DNA of 64,000 bases from Ceratorhiza oryzae-sativae (taxonomy: Eukaryota; Basidiomycota; Agaricomycetes; Cantharellales; Ceratobasidiaceae), in the NCBI GenBank assembly GCA_030998015.1, contig JARWMV010000236.1:1178001-1242000 (forward strand). The letters run 5' to 3'. Positions 9,784 to 22,350 of this stretch are shown piece after piece. The notes under the pieces were generated by a model. It was not told the origin of the DNA. It ran no database searches and saw only the letters and a program-made list of their open reading frames with translations. The translations under genes were made by a program, and so were the position numbers. How positions within the stretch are numbered: the first letter of the stretch is position 1; each line of letters begins with the position of its first letter.

Positions 9784-11308
9784 GCGTATGCTTTATGTTG
9801 AGTCGACTGATTGAAGTTGTAGTATCAGTTGGGCGCGTTAGGACTTACCTAATGGAGCACGCCCAGGGGAATGATGGGCGCCTGTTACGAGGTCATGTAC
9901 ATATCCTTGGCCCACGAGCAAACGTTGCATACTGCCTCGCGATAGCTCTGTAGGACCTAGCCTTACGAATCAAATTACTAGGCTTGTGGCTCAGAAACAG
10001 GGTGATTAGCCGGCTTCTCTCGAAACGCGTTGTTGCCTATCATCGATTGTACAGGGAACGAGATATATGGCTCAACTACAATACATCGGCGGGCCGAACA
10101 CCGTTCAGCAGTGGATCTTGAATCTTGAATGCTGCCATTTTTGTGATGCGAACAACTAAAGTCAAAAGCCACCAACGTTGCCCAATATCCGGATCTCAAA
10201 CTCCCCGAGTGAGAATTTGAGCCTAGGTCGAGACGGGCGGAGCACTGGTGCATGGTCCGTGTCAACCGACACGCCGCCTCGCTGTTGCTCCAAGCTTGCC
10301 AAGAGGCCGAACACTAGCCCAGCTTTATAGAAACTGCAGTGGCATGAGGTCATTCGACGGCCTGCTGACCCACTGTCGGAGGGTCACCCATCTGTTCATT
10401 CTCGAGTCTTCTGGACATCATGACGCGCGGCATTCAAGCAGGGGGGGGGTTGTGAGTGGCACGGTTCGATCTGAGATGGCCGATATTATGCGCGCCTTTT
10501 TACGTTTCTCGAGTCGGGGCGGATGGAGAGGATGACGAGCCGTATTGTCACGGACGTAAACGATCGATAACTGGATATATTCGCCGGCAGGCACGGCGCC
10601 ACTCTGCTTGCTATTTTGCGCTACCAACGCCTAAATTGGGCGTTCTGCGATGTCGAGCGAGCTGTATCTGGCGGACTGGGTGTTTCATGTCGGTATAGTG
10701 CGAACAGGGAGGGAGAAGCATATGTCTAGGAATGCGGAGATTTCGAAATAGAGGGGAATCAGGTGCGCGCGCGAATATCGGGAGTCATGCGCAAAATCGG
10801 CTCGAGTGACGGTGACTGCGAGGGGGAGGCAAGCACAGAGGATAGACAGGGGCACGTGTATAAAATGTATCGGGGGGGTACGCCTTGGGGCGCGCTGGTT
10901 GTGACGCACGCTGAGACACACGTTTGTGAACCGACCACTGGGAGAACAGGATGATCCTGGCTACGCCACACGCCGGGGGACAAGCGTAACTCGAGCAAAT
11001 CGCTTCGCACTAGATTGCGCGGGTTTAGCCAGCGATCGCCAGTCGGGCCCAGGCGTATATATAACCCCCGGTGCGCTCGCCCTCCCGAAACTTTTCAGCC
11101 ACCCTCGCTCGCTGACTCATCCACGTGCGTCAATTCCAATCCCGCCCGCCTGTGAAGTCACCACCACCCCGCCTCCCCGCTGTTGCCGCCGCCGCTGCAC
11201 GCCTGCTCCCGGCCACCACCGCTGCACAGCAACGGCAAGCCCCCGCGCCAGCTGCAACATACCGTTGCACTCAACACCCCCCCAGAGTTGTCCATTGGCC
11301 GGCTCGCG
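9784..11308. other. Long intergenic region with promoter of the Kcs1-like gene
   Basis: This 1.5-kb stretch lies between two divergently transcribed genes, the isochorismatase-like hydrolase and the inositol phosphate kinase. I find no convincing exon: the ORFs on both strands are short, overlap each other and lack domains. It has a run of nine G at about 10441-10449, CG-rich words, and a TATA element near 11055. It could hold a small undetected gene or a degraded element, but nothing in the sequence proves it. Confidence 0.45.
11055..11062 (+). promoter_or_regulatory. TATA box upstream of the Kcs1-like kinase
   Basis: The sequence GTATATATAAC interrupts GC-rich DNA about 250 bases before the proposed start codon at 11309. 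It is a good match to a TATA element. The distance implies a 5' leader of roughly 200 nt, CT-rich and full of C-runs, which is common before regulated fungal kinases. Confidence 0.6.
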
Positions 11309-14300
11309 ATGACGGCGGGCCCCACCACGCTTCTGCCGTCTCCTACAAAAGTACCATACCCCTCATCGAGTACATCCCCCGTGAATGATAACCCCCTGAA
11401 CAAAGCGCAGCGAGAGCGCGAGCGACGCCGACGCAACGCCTCTTTTCCGGCCCAGACCGGCTCCCTCTCCTACGCTCGTTCCCACCCAGCAAGGTTTCGC
11501 ACCCCTCGTCCTCGCAGCGGCGCGGAGGTCCCTTTTTCGCCAATAGCGATGCTTCGTCGGATGAAGAAAGCCCCAAGCATAGGGACAGCGCCGCTGCCGT
11601 AACGTCCGGCAGTAGCGCCCACAGCCGACAGAGAAGTCCCGTCAGTCCTACGGCAAGCTTTGCGCTCACCATGTCTTCCATCCCCGTCCAATTCGAGTCT
11701 CGCACATCACCTGATAATCGCCGTCAACGCCGTCGATCATCGTCCCCACATGCTGCCTCGTCATCTGGCGATAGCTCGTCGTCGGCACACACTGCGACCC
11801 GTCTTCGCGAAGCGATCTCGCCAGTATCCGCCTCTGCTGGAATCGGCCGCAAGGTCGCAGCTTCCCTGCAGATTTTCAAAGAAACCACGCCGGCTATTTC
11901 GGACGAAGAGCTCGCATCGGTCTCCATCGAGCACCACACTGTCGCCTCGCGCCGTGCTTCCACCATCAAAGGCAAGGCCCCTGCAATTATTTCGCCTCCG
12001 GTGTGCTCGGCCGATGGCGTTGAAGAGGTTCGTGAGACCCAGTTTGTCTCTCGTGCTGATTGGCCCGATCGTAAACCTTCCTCAGCGAACAAACGCACCA
12101 AGTCATTCCTCCTTGAACTAGAGAGTCGAGATGCGAAGAGTGACGGTCAGGGAAACGAGCATACGGAGCGAAGGGGGAGTGTGTCGGCCGGAGCTGGGGT
12201 CATCTTGGACGATTTGTTGGAGGACCATCGCGGTCGCAGTTGGCAGCGGCCAGACGACACTCTTCCCTCGGTCTTTGAAACCAGCGTGAGCCGCAGCCCG
12301 GACGTATCTCGTAGTTCTCGAGGGCCTCGACGGGAATCTCCTACTCGGGTTGTTTACACATCCTCTCCTGGTACCTTGAACTCCCAGCCGCCGAAGAAGA
12401 TAATTCGTCGTTATCCACCACTCCAACGAATCGAACTCAGAGCAAACCGGCTCCCAACACCCCCATAGCCACTCGCCGCCCTTCTGTCCCTGCCCCACCG
12501 GTGCGATTTGACTCGAATCAAATCCTTGGCACTACACCTCGGCCTTCTCGCCCTCGGCCTTCCGTTTCTCGTACGGCATCCTCTAACAAGGTACCGACGA
12601 CCGAGGTCATTCTCGATCTGCCCAACTCAAACCAACGCTCAGATCCCCTACGGTCGCTGAGCCCCCTTTGGACGCCACACCAACAAGACACACCCAGCCG
12701 CTTCCTACCCCGGCATCTCCCATCCCAACTCAACCCGCTCGGCCCTCACCATATGCGAATTACTCTGATTCTTCTGAATGGGAAACTACATCTATGACAT
12801 CAAGCTTTTCCGATGCATCCACTCTATCTCGGTCGCGCCCCACCTCAGTTTCCGGCCCAAGTGGCCATGCGTCCATCGAAGATCCTGAATTTGGCGATGT
12901 GTCAGATGAAGAGGACAAGAATGGGAATGGCATGATCGATACTCAGGACGAACTTGATTCGCTGAACATCGATGGGGCGCTGCCTTCTGTGCCACTCCGA
13001 CCCTTTCGAAACCAGGTGGGGGGACACAGTGCGATTTACAAATTTACGAAACGTGCAGTGTGCAAGGTATGTCAGGTTTCATATTTACAAAGCGCATAAA
13101 AATTGATATAGCTTGTTGCAGCCTTTGGTTAGTCGGGAAAATCTGTTTTACGAAGCTGTCGAAAGAGACGCCCCACCGCTCCTGGGGTTCATCCCGCGGT
13201 ACCTCGGCGTGATGCTCGTGAACTATCGCCGCACCCGTCGACCCTCGCATCCTCCCACCCCTGCGCTCATCCCGGATCAGCTCGAGAGCACGACCGACAC
13301 AAACCAGTCAGTCTCCCCTACCCGTCCCCCTGCCCAAAAGGCTGCCTCGGCGGAGCTGCCGATTATTCGCCCGTCGCTCGATGTGCATTCAACCGATGAT
13401 GAATTGCCCGAGGTCGCACTCGGCTCCAACACGCATATGGTGCCGACCTGGATGCTGCGTGGGCGAAACGGGGCACTGCGCGCTCATTACAGCACTGGTT
13501 CGATGGACAGGGCGGCCGAGTCCACCCCTGAGCTTGCTTATAGTACCCCGAATGATAAAACGCCGGTTTTGAATACGGTCGGCCTTCAGTTGACAAACCC
13601 GACTAGTACGACTTCGAGTCCTCTAGCCAGACACTTTGTCACGGCCGATCGGAACGGAAACCACGACGCAGACGCGCCCACGCCCGCGAACTCTCCAGAT
13701 ACACATATTAGCACTCGTGGGCTTCCTCCTCATCTTGCTGACGCCCGAAACGAAGGCAACATGGACACGGTCCGCCCCTCGTTCCTTCGCAACTGCGGCT
13801 CTCTTCATGGCTCTGTTGGACGTATGTCGCCCGAGTCGCGGTGCTTTGATGGAAGAGGATTCACCACTGTCAACACACGGTTAAAGGACCATATATTCAG
13901 GGATGTGCTCAAGAAATTTCGACGCAAGGCAACCGCTTCTATTGGTCTTCGTACCGAGGACGAGGGGGACATTGCAGACGGAGAGGGCGAGGCTGCTGCC
14001 AATCGTTCCAGGCGCCGAGGAAGGTTCCGTCGCAAGCGTCTTGACGAGGCAGGCTTGCGCAAGACAAATACCATCACCGATGGCCAATCCTCATCAATCG
14101 AATTTTCCACCTCGCCATTGCGCCGAGTTCACAGTGAAGGGGCATTGAATGCCCAATCTATGATCAAGACATCTCCTGAGCAGAACCAGCCCGAGGCCAA
14201 GCGCGTTGACCGAGGTCGCTCAGATTCCGTCAGCGTATTCGCTCTAGAGGACGACTCCCGTCCAGAGCCCACATCTCCTGCCACGAATAAGCCCACGCGC

Positions 14301-15535
14301 CTATTGAGGAGTCGTAGTCGGAGCATGGGCCCGCCACAACCACGATTGGGCATCGCGTCGCGCCCGAGTCGATGCATCACCTTGAGCCTGACATTCCTGA
14401 ATCAACAACTCCCCCTTCACCTCAACACTCTTTATTGCAGCCTCCCATTACCCGTCAAGAGCACTTTATCCTATTGGAGGACCTGACAGGGCGGCTCAAG
14501 AATCCGTGTGTTTTGGATTGCAAGATGGGGACGAGGCAATATGGAGTTGATGCGACCGCAGCCAAGAAAAAGAGTCAGAGGAAGAAGTGCGATCGGACAA
14601 CTAGTCGTACTTTGGGTGTTCGAGTGTGTGGTATGCAGGTGAGTGACCGAGTTCAAGTGGCGCGGCTTGGCGATGGATGGCAACTAACATTCGATTCACT
14701 CACTCAGGTCTGGAACGCCCGAAAACAGTCGTACACCACCCAAAATAAGTACATTGGGCGCGAGATTCGGACTGAGGACTTTCAGAATGCCCTTGCCTCG
14801 TTCTTCAACGACGGCGAGAGACTTTTAGTCTACCATATCCCCCCGCTGCTCCACAAGCTCTGCGCCCTGGCTCGTATCATTCACCGGCTCAAAGGATATC
14901 GATTCTACGGCTGTAGCTTGCTCTTCATCTACGACGGCGATCGGGATGCTCAGGATGCTTATATTCGATACGTATCCGAGAACCCGTCATCGCGGACCAA
15001 GAGGGGTGAATCACTCGACCGTGAGAACGGACGCACGGCCGAGGTCGATACCACGCGGAAAACTCTGCGTCGTACCGCCAGCGAAGACGTACTAGACGGC
15101 CCTCCCGCCAAACGTAATCATCACGATAAGCGAAAACGCGGGGAGGTCAATATCCGCTTGGTCGATTTTGCGCATACAATCACGAATAAGGAGTACACTG
15201 TGGTTCCTCCAGATTACGAGGACGACCAACCGAAAGGCAAAGGCTATGGCACCATGGTTGATCCTTCCGGACGAATTTACGCTCGCTTCCCTCCTCACCG
15301 GCCAGAGGAGCCCGATTATGGGTTCATTTTCGGTATCAAAAACCTGTGCTCGACGCTCCGTTCCATCTGGGATGAAGAACGTGCGCGTCGCCACAAGGCT
15401 GCACGAGACGGCGACCAGCGCGTCGATCAACTCCCAGCACTATCCACTGAGGGCAAGCAAATATTTGACGATATCTTTGGTACTTCACACCGGTCTGGCG
15501 ATACCAGCATTGATCCTGGCATGCTTTCTACCTAA
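11309..15535 (+). CDS. KCS1: Inositol hexakisphosphate kinase, KCS1/IP6K type
   Basis: The enzyme phosphorylates InsP6 to pyrophosphate InsP7, a signal for phosphate and energy homeostasis. The C-terminal half carries IPK-family motifs: [35 protein letters not shown] (PxxxDxKxG catalytic and substrate motif), [14 protein letters not shown] (SLL motif), and [10 protein letters not shown] (nucleotide/metal-binding IDF-type motif). A long Ser/Pro-rich, disordered N-terminus of several hundred residues precedes it, as in fungal Kcs1. Clear introns are 13067-13121 (55 nt) and 14639-14707 (69 nt, in frame, GTGAGT...CTCAG). I chose the ATG at 11309 ([14 protein letters not shown]). The frame changes without good introns near 11.5-11.6 kb, 12.38-12.48 kb, about 12.66 kb (run of five C) and about 14.3 kb; these look like single-base indels, so the exact protein cannot be read off directly. 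Confidence 0.9.
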
Positions 15536-15867
15536 CGACTCCAATGAGCACTTATTCCCCGATTTCGATTTCCACATGTAGCCCTTTTCTTCTAAATTAG
15601 AGGTGTTTCATATGTGCCTGAGGTTCGGACACTTGCTTTGCGATAATCTCCTTTTCTTGTCGTATGACTTCATGTATTATATCCAGCATCACAATAAGAA
15701 CTATTTTGGTTTTCGACTCTTATCACGTGCATGTTAGAACACCATGTGCACATCATTATCGAATAAACAGCCACGTCAAGCCTTGGGTGATATTCGTTAC
15801 GCTCTTATCGAACCACAACCACGCTGCTCTGGAGCATCGAACAAGTCTACTGAGATATTAATTCTCT
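15536..15867. other. Intergenic region between KCS1 and MAPR genes
   Basis: This 332-base tandem intergenic stretch would hold the KCS1 3' end and the promoter of the next gene. It is AT-rich with pyrimidine tracts. No ORF or repeat is evident. Confidence 0.4.
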
Positions 15868-17002
15868 ATGGCGGATAACCAACCTGCTGAAACGCAGCCT
15901 GATGCTGCTGCCCCAGAGCAAGTTTTCGACCAAGACGGGAATGTCAAGTTAAAGGATTCTAAAGGTCGTCTGGTCTCCCAAAAAAAGGCAAACAAACCGT
16001 ACCTTGCGTGAGCATTCGACTGATTTCTGCCAACGCATCACAACTAACTGAACGGTTTATTTCCTAGATACCAAAAGTACAGAGAAGAGGAGGCCAAACG
16101 TCTCGCAGAAAAAGAGGAGCGCAAGCGCATTCGTGCTGAAAAAATCACTCGTGGGGAAAAGGTCGATCCTGAAGAAAAGGACGATGACCGCTGGACCCTC
16201 TGGGATGTCATTAGAACTCTGATAGTTATCGTCGGGATGATTGCTCTGACTGGTCAGCTTGTGACGGGAAGCTTAGTATGGGGAGCTAGAGGCCGTCTAG
16301 TGGAAGTCAGGTCTTGGTGGCCGGTGAGTCCTATCTGTACTTGGGATTCTGTCCACTCATTGCCGACTAGACCAATAAAACGCTGTTCAGTGAAAGCCAA
16401 TTGGCCAAGTTTGACGGAACTGATCCTACGAAGCCCGTCTACCTTGCTGTAAGCCATTCACATTCGGCCGTTGGGTCTTGTTCTGAACGCTGGTGCTAGA
16501 TTGATGGCGATGTCTATGACGTGTCAGAAGGTCGCCGAATTTATGGTCCGGGAGGATCTTATCACTCATTGTGAGGGATGTTTTGCTTTGACCTCGGGCC
16601 GGTGCTTAACCGTTTTGTCACAGCGCAGGAAGGGACGCAGCTCGTGCATATACGACGGGTTGCTTCCAGACTCATTTGACGCACGACGTGCGAGGACTGA
16701 ATGAAAATGAGCTCAAGGTAAGATACCCTTATCTGAGGTATGCTAGGTGTCAAATCATTGACCTGCGCCCATAGTCTTTGGATCACTGGAAGAAATTCTT
16801 TGCCAATCACGAAAAGTACCAACACATTGGTTGGGTTCAACATCCACCTATCGATCCTAATACCCCACCGCCAGTCCACTGTGATGAGGAACGTGCAGCC
16901 GCTGATAGAGCCGAAGCAGCTAAAGCGGCAGCTGCCCGAGGCGCCAGCCAATTACCAGTTACCAGCACTGACACGGCTCATGTCAAGAAAGAAGAACTAT
17001 GA
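15868..17002 (+). CDS. Membrane-anchored cytochrome b5-like (MAPR) heme/steroid-binding protein
   Basis: Six exons (15868-16007, 16068-16323, 16371-16448, 16500-16570, 16624-16717, 16775-17002) total 867 nt, giving 288 residues. The N-terminus is charged and helical with a Lys/Glu/Arg-rich segment (residues about 50-85). A membrane helix follows (LIVIVGMIALTGQLVTGSL, about 100-118). The cytochrome-b5-like domain then runs from LAKFDGTDPTKPVYLAIDGD to the CFQTHLTHDVRGL region, with the MAPR features DVSEGRRIYGPGGSYHSFAG and RDAARAYTTG. The domain lacks the paired His ligands of true cytochrome b5, as usual for this family, which binds heme through Tyr. MAPR proteins such as Dap1 and PGRMC1 support P450 and sterol enzymes at the ER; this one has an extra N-terminal region, so it is not a plain Dap1. 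Confidence 0.88.
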
Positions 17003-17129
17003 TAATCCTATTTAGTTCTTTTGGTTGTAAATACGGAACTAAGAGCTGAGCTTCCGAAAACACTCGAATTATGTAAAGCTACAAGAATCAACAAAGAGAT
17101 GCAAAGCAAGGCTGACGAACACGCCAGAC

Positions 17130-20100
17130 CTACCGAGGTGCTCTCCATTTTTGTAGCTTAGACAGCCGAATAGCGAGATCTCGTTTCAAAGATTCGGCCA
17201 ACCGTTTCTCTTCTGTAGGACCTTCCTTCTCTTTTGCGGCCGCAATCACTTGATCAAATAAGGAATATGGCAAGCAGGTCGTTGAAGCGTGATTTGGTGG
17301 CATTGGGGACAACGTGTCAGTTCCCTGTTAAAGAGTCAGATCAGGGGGTCTAAGGGCTCTTCAGGATATGCCTGATATATGCCTACCTCCTTGACCATTC
17401 GAATACTGTATCTTAGAGCTTCTTGTATTCGGTTGTATTTTAGGCATAGCCGCACTAGGTAATCTGGCTGCTTGTACTATAATGCAGCATTAGTTAGTCT
17501 TCATATGTAAAGCAGTGAGGAACGTACTTCGAAGAACGCTACAAGCCAGTGGGGGAGCCGCACAGACCGATCAATGTCTAACATTGTGTCCATCGTCACC
17601 TTGCGATAAGTCCAGTCTCCTTCCTCAACGTCATGCCGGGAAAGGCTCAGTTGAAGGTAGTTCCAAGCTCGCTATTGAAAGCTATATTCAGGAGGAACTC
17701 TATTGAAGATCTATTCGTTGTGACTGACCTGCACAGTGGATCCATCCCATGCCAGCGTCTGATCTGTCTCTAGCCAGGGTATGCTTTCACCATCTCTGTA
17801 TCATATATGCGTCAGGGGATTGAAGAGTAGTACTATAAAAGATAACTCACGCAAGTTCGCCCAGGGATGTCAAATTCATGCATTGGGTAGTCAGATCTGC
17901 AAACGCCGATTTAAGGTCTGCGCGAATTACACGCCCGGTCGCAAATGCCGCGTCAAAATTACCCGCGCGCACATAGAGTGAAACTAAATCTTGCGCAGAA
18001 GACAGACCTAATAACATGTGAGGTCAGCAATGTTTCTCCCTGCTAAGGGCAAATTTATGCACGCACTATGGTAGTTCAACTCAGGGTAATGCCTCAATAG
18101 CTCGATCCGAGCGCTCACAAGCGCGTGCTCTTGCCTCATATCTGAGAGTTGCACGACTTCGAAATCTTTGCAGTCAGGGCTGAATTTAGATTCAGGAATG
18201 TGGACCGTAAGCTTGCGTCGTTTCCGGTTCTGAAACCGTTGGTAAGCTCAAACACTGTCTCAAACGTCTTATTATAAACACACCTGATCCCCATCGTCCA
18301 AAGCAGCAGATAATAAGACCCAGGAATGGGACGGATCAACCAACTCGAGTGAATTGATTGCAGCCAAGTAACACCGTGCTTGCACGTTCGCAACCTGAAC
18401 AAACTCGTCTTGTGCCCCACTGCCCAGTCCAGCAACAGCTTCTTCACCCAACCTACGTGCGCGTTCATACATGGCCGCGCCTGCACTTCGATAATCCCCC
18501 CTAAACACATGCCATGCGTAGAGAACTTTAGCGTAGTCTGGCCACGCAAAGGGGTCGGTGTGGCGCGCTTTGAACGAGAGCGTACGCTCGACTTCAACAT
18601 GGTATCCGACAAACCCGAGTCGGGCAAGCCTGTCAATCTGGTTCGCTTCGCACATGGCGATCACCAGCTGGCGAACATTCTCGCGATGTCTGTTTCAGGT
18701 GGTTATGGTTAGAACGCCTGCTCATAAAGTCTGCAAAAAATCAACTCACAAATCTCCATAGGGTGTGCTAACTAAGACCATATACGCATCTTCCCACATC
18801 TGCAAGTCTACATATGCTCTGAAAATTTTGCTCCACATCCCGCGTGCATCGAGCTCAGGAGGGGCTTCGTCAATTGCCTGACGCCAAAATGGAATCGCTT
18901 GTGCAAGGCAGCAGGCATCATTAAAGAGCTCCGCAACATGTCGGTGGTACGCGCACGCCGAGTCGAGCGTTAAAGGGGGCGAGAGAACGGCCTGGAGACT
19001 TGCCTTATCAGATTCTAGGAGATGTGTCGTGTGACCTAGTTTGTGTTGATGTGAGATAAAAACCAGAGCTGGCAGGCTTTCAGGAGCGAGGCTTACCGAA
19101 ATTGTTGGCTACTTTTTGGAATAATGCACTTGCCTCGTCAGGTCGACCAAGGTCCATCAGCAGCCTCGCATGGACATAACTAACTCCAGGTGCAGGTGGC
19201 AGCCGCATCACTAGACCGCGTGCAAAGTCCAAATACCCCAATATCCTTAGCCGCTCAATCAGCCCCAATGATCCTACACCCGTTCCTTCGACGTCTCCAT
19301 CTCCACTAAGGAGGTCCGCCAGAACACCGGTTTCCCGCACGAAAGAATGGGCTGATTGGAGGACACTCGAAGCAAGAGTGGCACGAGGGAGTAAAGCATG
19401 AACAATGGAGTATTGGGGTCCTGTTCGGATTTCCACTCCGGGAGCAGGCGACGCAAAGCCCAACGTCTCAAACCGACTGAGTATATCGTCTTCTCCTTCA
19501 CCGTATCCGCCAGCGACGCCGTCCATATCCCCTGCGCTCTGTCGGATGAGCGCACGAAGCAGCCCAAGAGCGTGGAACGTCCCACACGCACGCGCCGCAG
19601 CCGGGCTTGAGCGCAACGTGTCCGGTGTATCCAGCGCAAGGAACAAGAGTAAAACGAGCACAGACAAGCATAAATCGTATCGAGCCTCAATCGTGTGGGC
19701 GATATACGCAGTAGTGAGAGCCTTTTTCCATTCTCCATCATGGCTAACGCCAAGACTAGGATTGAGCGATACGTCTGGATCCTCGGCCTCGATCTTGACA
19801 ACATATTCCAATCGGGTGATCACAGCAAGTGCAGAGTTGACTGCATCTTCGACGTCGCCTAACCTGTCCAGGCCGGCACGAACAAATGCAGCCGGCCCGT
19901 CAGGAATCACTCCATCCAGATGACGCTGTGCAACGTCGCGCAAGATCGAATCGTAGGAGTACGCGATCCGGCCATCCCCTCCAACAGCCCGCAGCGCGTC
20001 TTCCAGAACGCGCAAATCGGTGGCAGGAATATTGGCGCGTAGGGACCATGCAACATTGAAGAGGGTGGTACTCACGCTCTGATTGACACTCGTACTAGCA

Positions 20101-21848
20101 CCTGCCAGTGCGTGCACCGCCATGGGTTCATCTAACTGAACAATCGCGCCTAGACGCTCCCTTTCCAGTACAACGACTGAACCGTCTCGTGCACGCGCTA
20201 GACCAAGCGGCCAGCGACCAGCACGCTCTATAGCCTGACAACGCGCCACAAAGCCCTCCCAGTCGCGTCGAAGGGCACTCCAATATCGATCCCAGAGCTG
20301 GGCGCCTGATCGGGGGTCGGTCGCAAGGGAAACGCTTGATCCCACCACAGCCGCAATACGTTCCGCGAGGGTTGGATAGGAGGTGTTGAGTGGGTGGGGG
20401 ACAGCACCAACAAGAGAGTGAATGTATTGGGAAGTCGCGATGTTGAGTGTATAAGGAGAGAAGGCACCAGGACGAAGAATAGCCACAAGAATGCTCGAGG
20501 CCAATGTGTCTCCTTCTTGGGCGCTCTCCTCGAAAGAGTCTGGAGAAAGTTCGCTTTCACCACCAGCTGATAACGTGGACCACGGCTCCTGTTCGCTCTC
20601 AGAATATTCTAAATCATAGGCACTGGTATGAATAAGTGCACGACCTTGGGCATTCCAAAGGATATATATGACATCATCTACGACGACGAAGTCACGAAGC
20701 TCCCAGTTCTCTGTCTGAGCAGAGCAAGACTTTCGGCCAATAAACTCGAGATCGCGGCGAGAAGAGGTGCGTTCATGGGGACCAAGACGATACATGAGGA
20801 AGAAGCCGGCAGTATCAGCCGAAGGAGTGGGCATGAACACCATAATTTCTGTTCCAGCGTCCATATCGGAGACCGATTCATCTTCGTCGAAAACTGGTGG
20901 CAAGACACGTAAGATGGGTCGATAGCTAGAGTCAATGAAGTTTCCGTCAAGAGCTGGAGTTTTGCTAGGAGATACCGAGCGAGAGTTGGCCTGTGCAAGT
21001 GCGTCCGCTTGGAATAGCTGAGATGGTATTTGCTTTGAAGCAACGAACTTGCCATTCCCTGTAAGCCAAATTCGCAGGTGCCTATCTTTGGAGAGAGAGG
21101 CGACGAGAGAGGTGGCACGCGCATGCCCCGAGTCGGCCAGAGGAGTGGGGATTGAGGCGAGCGCAAGTATTTGCGAAGGATGGGGGACACTTGGAGCAGA
21201 AGAGTAGAAGGATGGCACCAGAGAGGTCAATGACTGAAAATAGTTTGGAGGGCCATGCAATGACTCCTCGAGCCAGTCACCTAAACACAAGTTAGCGCGT
21301 GTTACAGCAAGCCCAAAATACTTGCCTGTGTAATCTAGGCCGTGCATTTTGGCAGTTAGGCGTAAAATACCACCATCATTCAACCCAATAAACACCACCC
21401 CAACCTCGGGAACATGAACAAGCCCATCGATAGGAACTTCAAGAGAAGTGATGTGGTACTCGTTGAAAGAGTGCTGGCTAGATGCCCATAAGTTTGGCAA
21501 CGTGAAGCGCAAACGAAATAGTGAGCCATTGATGGTTACGACTAGCACATGCAATTCCGTGATCCCAAGCATAACGAGCGCCGGCCGCAGAGCGATACGT
21601 GATGAGAACGCAAACCTAACAGGCCTTATAGCACTTTCGAGAGCACGAAGTTCCAGGACGTGTCCAGCGTCAAGAACGCGTAGAAGAACGGTTCCGGCGT
21701 CATGAGCGTGCAAGGTAGTTGCGTATTCCGCATGTTCGGGCAGGTCGTTCGATTCATCTCGCTCGATATCTTCGTACTGAGTTGGGATTTCGATGGGGGC
21801 AACGCTTGGGTGCAGTCCGCTCAGATGCGCGTATACGACGCTCGTCAT
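17130..21848 (-). CDS. NUP120: Nuclear pore Y-complex subunit Nup120/Nup160
   Basis: This is a scaffold nucleoporin of the Y-complex at the pore rim. The first large exons (21848-19080, about 920 residues) carry an N-terminal beta-propeller-like region: a Ser/Thr-poor start (MTSVVYAHLSG), LELRALESAIRPVRF, then DWLEESLHGPPNYFQSLTSL, KDRHLRIWLTGNG and SAALRRDWEGFVARCQAIER, which fit the Nup120/160 family. Later exons contain alpha-solenoid segments, for example DYAKVLYAWHVFRGDYRSAG followed by MYERARRL, and the C-terminal LPYSLFDQVIAAAKEKE. I set the start at the ATG at 21848. Intron 21281-21325 (45 nt) appears to use a GC donor (GCAAGT) and keeps the frame if retained. Further short introns lie between 19080 and 17312; not all boundaries were fixed. 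The 3' end is 127 bases from the convergent MAPR gene. Confidence 0.85.
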
Positions 21849-22350
21849 GGTCGTCAACAAAAGCGATCACGTGTAGCAGGCAAGCTACATCACGTGGTTG
21901 CGGACACTCAACATGACCGATCATGCCCTCATGTCATTTTGTCCCTCATATGGCTAAATTAGCTCGCATAGATATACAATCACTACCTTCTCGCCGACTC
22001 CACAGAGTTTTCTGGTTTATTGTTACACAGTCTCACCAAATCACTCGTACCCAGAATATCAAACTGGCCTCGCAATATCGCACATACCTGGGGCGCTTTC
22101 GTAAGGAGTCACATCAGAAACCAAAAAGGGCTACCGGAGCGCGTTCTAACCTCAGAACTCTGGTGGTACTTTTGTAAGCACCGGGTTCTTTAAAGAATTT
22201 CACCTCAGCTCCTTAGCTAAATGCCCTGGTTTACCCCCACGTGTGTGTTCTTCAAACTATTTCAGAGTCTTGGCAACATTCGTTGAGTGGCTTGTAATTT
22301 CTCTCGAAAATTTGTCTCCAGACTCGTCGAAACAATTATTACAAAATAGA
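21849..22350. promoter_or_regulatory. Intergenic region upstream of NUP120
   Basis: About 500 bases separate the NUP120 start from the 3' end of the helicase gene, both on the minus strand. The region has AT-rich patches and no supported ORF. I looked for the missing second Sec63 domain of the helicase here and found no coding potential. Confidence 0.45.

Noticed and set aside
10385..10560. G-run region as a possible structural RNA or G-quadruplex
   Set aside because: Only one G run (about nine) is present, so four G tracts for a quadruplex are not available nearby.
19274..19923. Alternative ORFs within the NUP120 exon
   Set aside because: They overlap a 2.7-kb coding exon with a continuous nucleoporin reading and carry no domain.
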